6,000 bases of DNA. Source: an uncultured Dysosmobacter sp. Lineage in GTDB: Bacteria; Bacillota; Clostridia; Oscillospirales; Oscillospiraceae. The DNA lies in NCBI GenBank assembly GCA_934597465.1, contig CAKTSC010000099.1:1-6000 (forward strand), in the 5' to 3' direction. The notes beneath the pieces are model-generated. The model made no database searches. It saw nothing but the letters and a program-made list of their open reading frames with translations, and was not told where the DNA came from. The position numbers and the translations under genes are program-made. Positions 4,500 through 6,000 of the stretch are shown piece by piece (position 1 is the first letter of the stretch; each line of letters starts with the position of its first letter).

Positions 4500-6000
4500 T
4501 CACTTGATCTCGAACTTGTCGAGGTCAAGCTCGTGATTCTCCACGGCGTGGCCGAAGTCGGGATCCAGCGCCTTCATCAGGAGGTAGTAGAGCACGATGG
4601 AGACCGCGGTGGCCACGAACCAGGCGCCGCTGTAAAGCACCGCCAGGGAGGGGATGAAGATGCCCAGGAAGGTGGTGAGGATGGAGATGCTGATGGTGAA
4701 GAAGGCCACCGGGTTATAGCCACCGTCCTTGAACTTCAGCAGCAGTACGCCGAAGATCACGAAGAACAGCGCCAGGGCCACATAGGTCAGCCGCATGCTG
4801 AGACCCACCGCCGTGGTCTGGGCCAGGTAGTCAGCCGGGCAGACGAAACCAAGGATCACCAACACTGCCGCGATGCCCAGATGGGCGAAGGCGAAGGGTC
4901 GGTTATACTTGGACATTCTCTTGTAGGAATACTCTCCCTCCGGATCGTAAAGGGCGCTGACGTCCAGCTTGGTTTTCCGGATGAAGATGTAATTGCTGAT
5001 GTTGACGCCCGCCAGAGGGGCCAGGATGCCGCCGGAGCAGACCAGGAAGGCGTTGACGTAGAGGCTGGGGGAGGTCATCATCTTCCAGGGCTGGGTCACG
5101 AGGGCGGCCACGCCGAAGAGCAGCACCGCCTGCTTGAAGGAGAGCCGGCCGCCGGAGACGGTGGAGATATCCATGCAGGGCGCCCAGGCGTTGGCGGCGG
5201 TGTTGGTGGAGATCTCGGCCAGGGCCAGGAAGATCAGCATGCCCACCACGAAGAGGGGGTTGTTGACCTTGGTGGTGAGGACGATGGGATCCCAGATGGC
5301 TTCGCCGAAGATCACGGCGGAGCAGGAGGTCACCAGCGCGCCCACCAGGGCCAGGCCGCAGAAGCCCACGGGATTGCCCACGGCAGAGCCCACGATGTGG
5401 GACTTCTGATCCTTGGAGTAGCGGGTGAAGTCGGTGATGTTCAGCACGAGAGTCGCCCACCAGCCGATGGTGGCGGTGATGCACAGCAGCATCTGGTTGC
5501 GGAACTCCGCGCCGTGAATGGTGGATGGCTGGGAGATGAGGGTGCCCCAGGAACCGGCGTTGGTATAGCCCCAGACCAGCAACACCACCATCCAGAGGAT
5601 CAGCAGCGGCGCGGAGAAGCTCTCGATCTTCTTGAGCATGGTCGCGCCCTTGGTGAGCACCCACAGGGTCAGGAGCCAGTAGAGGATGAAGCTGATGGCA
5701 AAGCCGTACTGGAAGTCATTCCAGCCCTTGAAAACGCAGTAAATGGCGGCGTTCACGCACTGAGCGCCGATGTAGAGATGGATGCCGAAGTAGAAGACCG
5801 CCACGCAGGCACGGATGATGGCGGTAACGCTGGATCCCCGGAAGCCGCAGGCGGAGCGCCAGTAAACGGGGGAAGGCACACCGTACTTCTGGCCCGCGTG
5901 TCCGTTGGCGGACATGGGCAGCACCAGGATCAGGCAGCCGATGAAAATGCTGAGGATGACCTGCGGGACGGAGAGTCCCAGCTGCATGTAGCTGTCCACC
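4500..6000 (-). CDS. NCS1-family nucleobase/ureide permease, partial (N-terminus outside window)
   Basis: This inner-membrane transporter belongs to the NCS1 family (cytosine, uracil, hydantoin and allantoin cation symporters). The frame is open to the window edge; the first in-frame GTG (5997-5999) is probably an internal Val, and I estimate that 30-45 N-terminal residues are missing. The visible 499 residues are strongly hydrophobic with about 11 membrane segments. Family signatures, numbered from that GTG, are GHAGQKYGVPSPVYWRSACG (33-52), the IGWW segment (178-181) followed by NITDFTRYSK (187-196), and STNTAANAWAPCMDIS (264-279). A hydrophilic tail rich in Asp and Glu ends the protein. 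The fold resembles Mhp1 and PucI, but the substrate cannot be read from sequence. It is the first visible gene of the row, and its stop lies 19 nt before the hydrolase start. It probably imports the compound that the following enzymes degrade (inference). Family assignment is firm; substrate is unknown. Confidence 0.93.
   Translation of the reverse strand, partial: VDSYMQLGLSVPQVILSIFIGCLILVLPMSANGHAGQKYGVPSPVYWRSACGFRGSSVTAIIRACVAVFYFGIHLYIGAQCVNAAIYCVFKGWNDFQYGFAISFILYWLLTLWVLTKGATMLKKIESFSAPLLILWMVVLLVWGYTNAGSWGTLISQPSTIHGAEFRNQMLLCITATIGWWATLVLNITDFTRYSKDQKSHIVGSAVGNPVGFCGLALVGALVTSCSAVIFGEAIWDPIVLTTKVNNPLFVVGMLIFLALAEISTNTAANAWAPCMDISTVSGGRLSFKQAVLLFGVAALVTQPWKMMTSPSLYVNAFLVCSGGILAPLAGVNISNYIFIRKTKLDVSALYDPEGEYSYKRMSKYNRPFAFAHLGIAAVLVILGFVCPADYLAQTTAVGLSMRLTYVALALFFVIFGVLLLKFKDGGYNPVAFFTISISILTTFLGIFIPSLAVLYSGAWFVATAVSIVLYYLLMKALDPDFGHAVENHELDLDKFEIK

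Noticed and set aside
2228..4507. Long plus-strand frames opposite the AbrB-family and hydrolase genes (2228-3505 and 3527-4507)
   Set aside because: They are mirror frames of genes with intact motifs on the minus strand; their translations are repetitive and show no family features.

Overview
The window is a high-GC (clearly above 55% by eye) stretch of bacterial chromosome. Five metabolic genes all lie on the minus strand and read from right to left. Strong AGGAG-type Shine-Dalgarno sites, tight spacing and the gene families fit a GC-rich Clostridia/Oscillospiraceae-type anaerobe. This placement is an inference from style, not from a marker gene.

In transcription order the genes are: (1) an NCS1-family nucleobase/ureide permease (4500-6000, its N-terminus lies beyond the window edge); (2) a nitrilase-superfamily carbon-nitrogen hydrolase (3641-4480); (3) an AbrB-family duplicated membrane protein (2480-3514, probable GTG start); (4) a carbamate kinase (1515-2459); (5) an Ldh_2-family NAD(P)-dependent 2-hydroxyacid dehydrogenase (408-1469). 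Gaps are 19, 126, 20 and 45 nt, so this is most likely one operon with its promoter to the right of the window. The 126-nt gap holds a small hairpin and a perfect 34-bp palindrome just upstream of the AbrB ribosome binding site, which suggests attenuation, processing or differential expression of the distal genes. Downstream of the last gene are a GC-rich hairpin right after the stop codon and, about 300 nt further on, two strong hairpins that are near-identical inverted copies and look like terminators facing each other.

The combination of uptake permease, amide/ureide hydrolase, 2-hydroxyacid dehydrogenase and carbamate kinase fits catabolism of a nitrogen-rich ureide (allantoin-, hydantoin- or carbamoyl-compound-like), with ATP recovered from carbamoyl phosphate. 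E. coli allantoin genes provide the precedent, because allD (same family as gene 5) lies near a carbamate kinase there. The ring-opening enzyme and the carbamoyltransferase that would feed the kinase are not in the window. The exact substrate is therefore unresolved, and AbrB is an unexplained partner that may move a pathway compound. I found no mobile element, CRISPR array, tRNA or rRNA.
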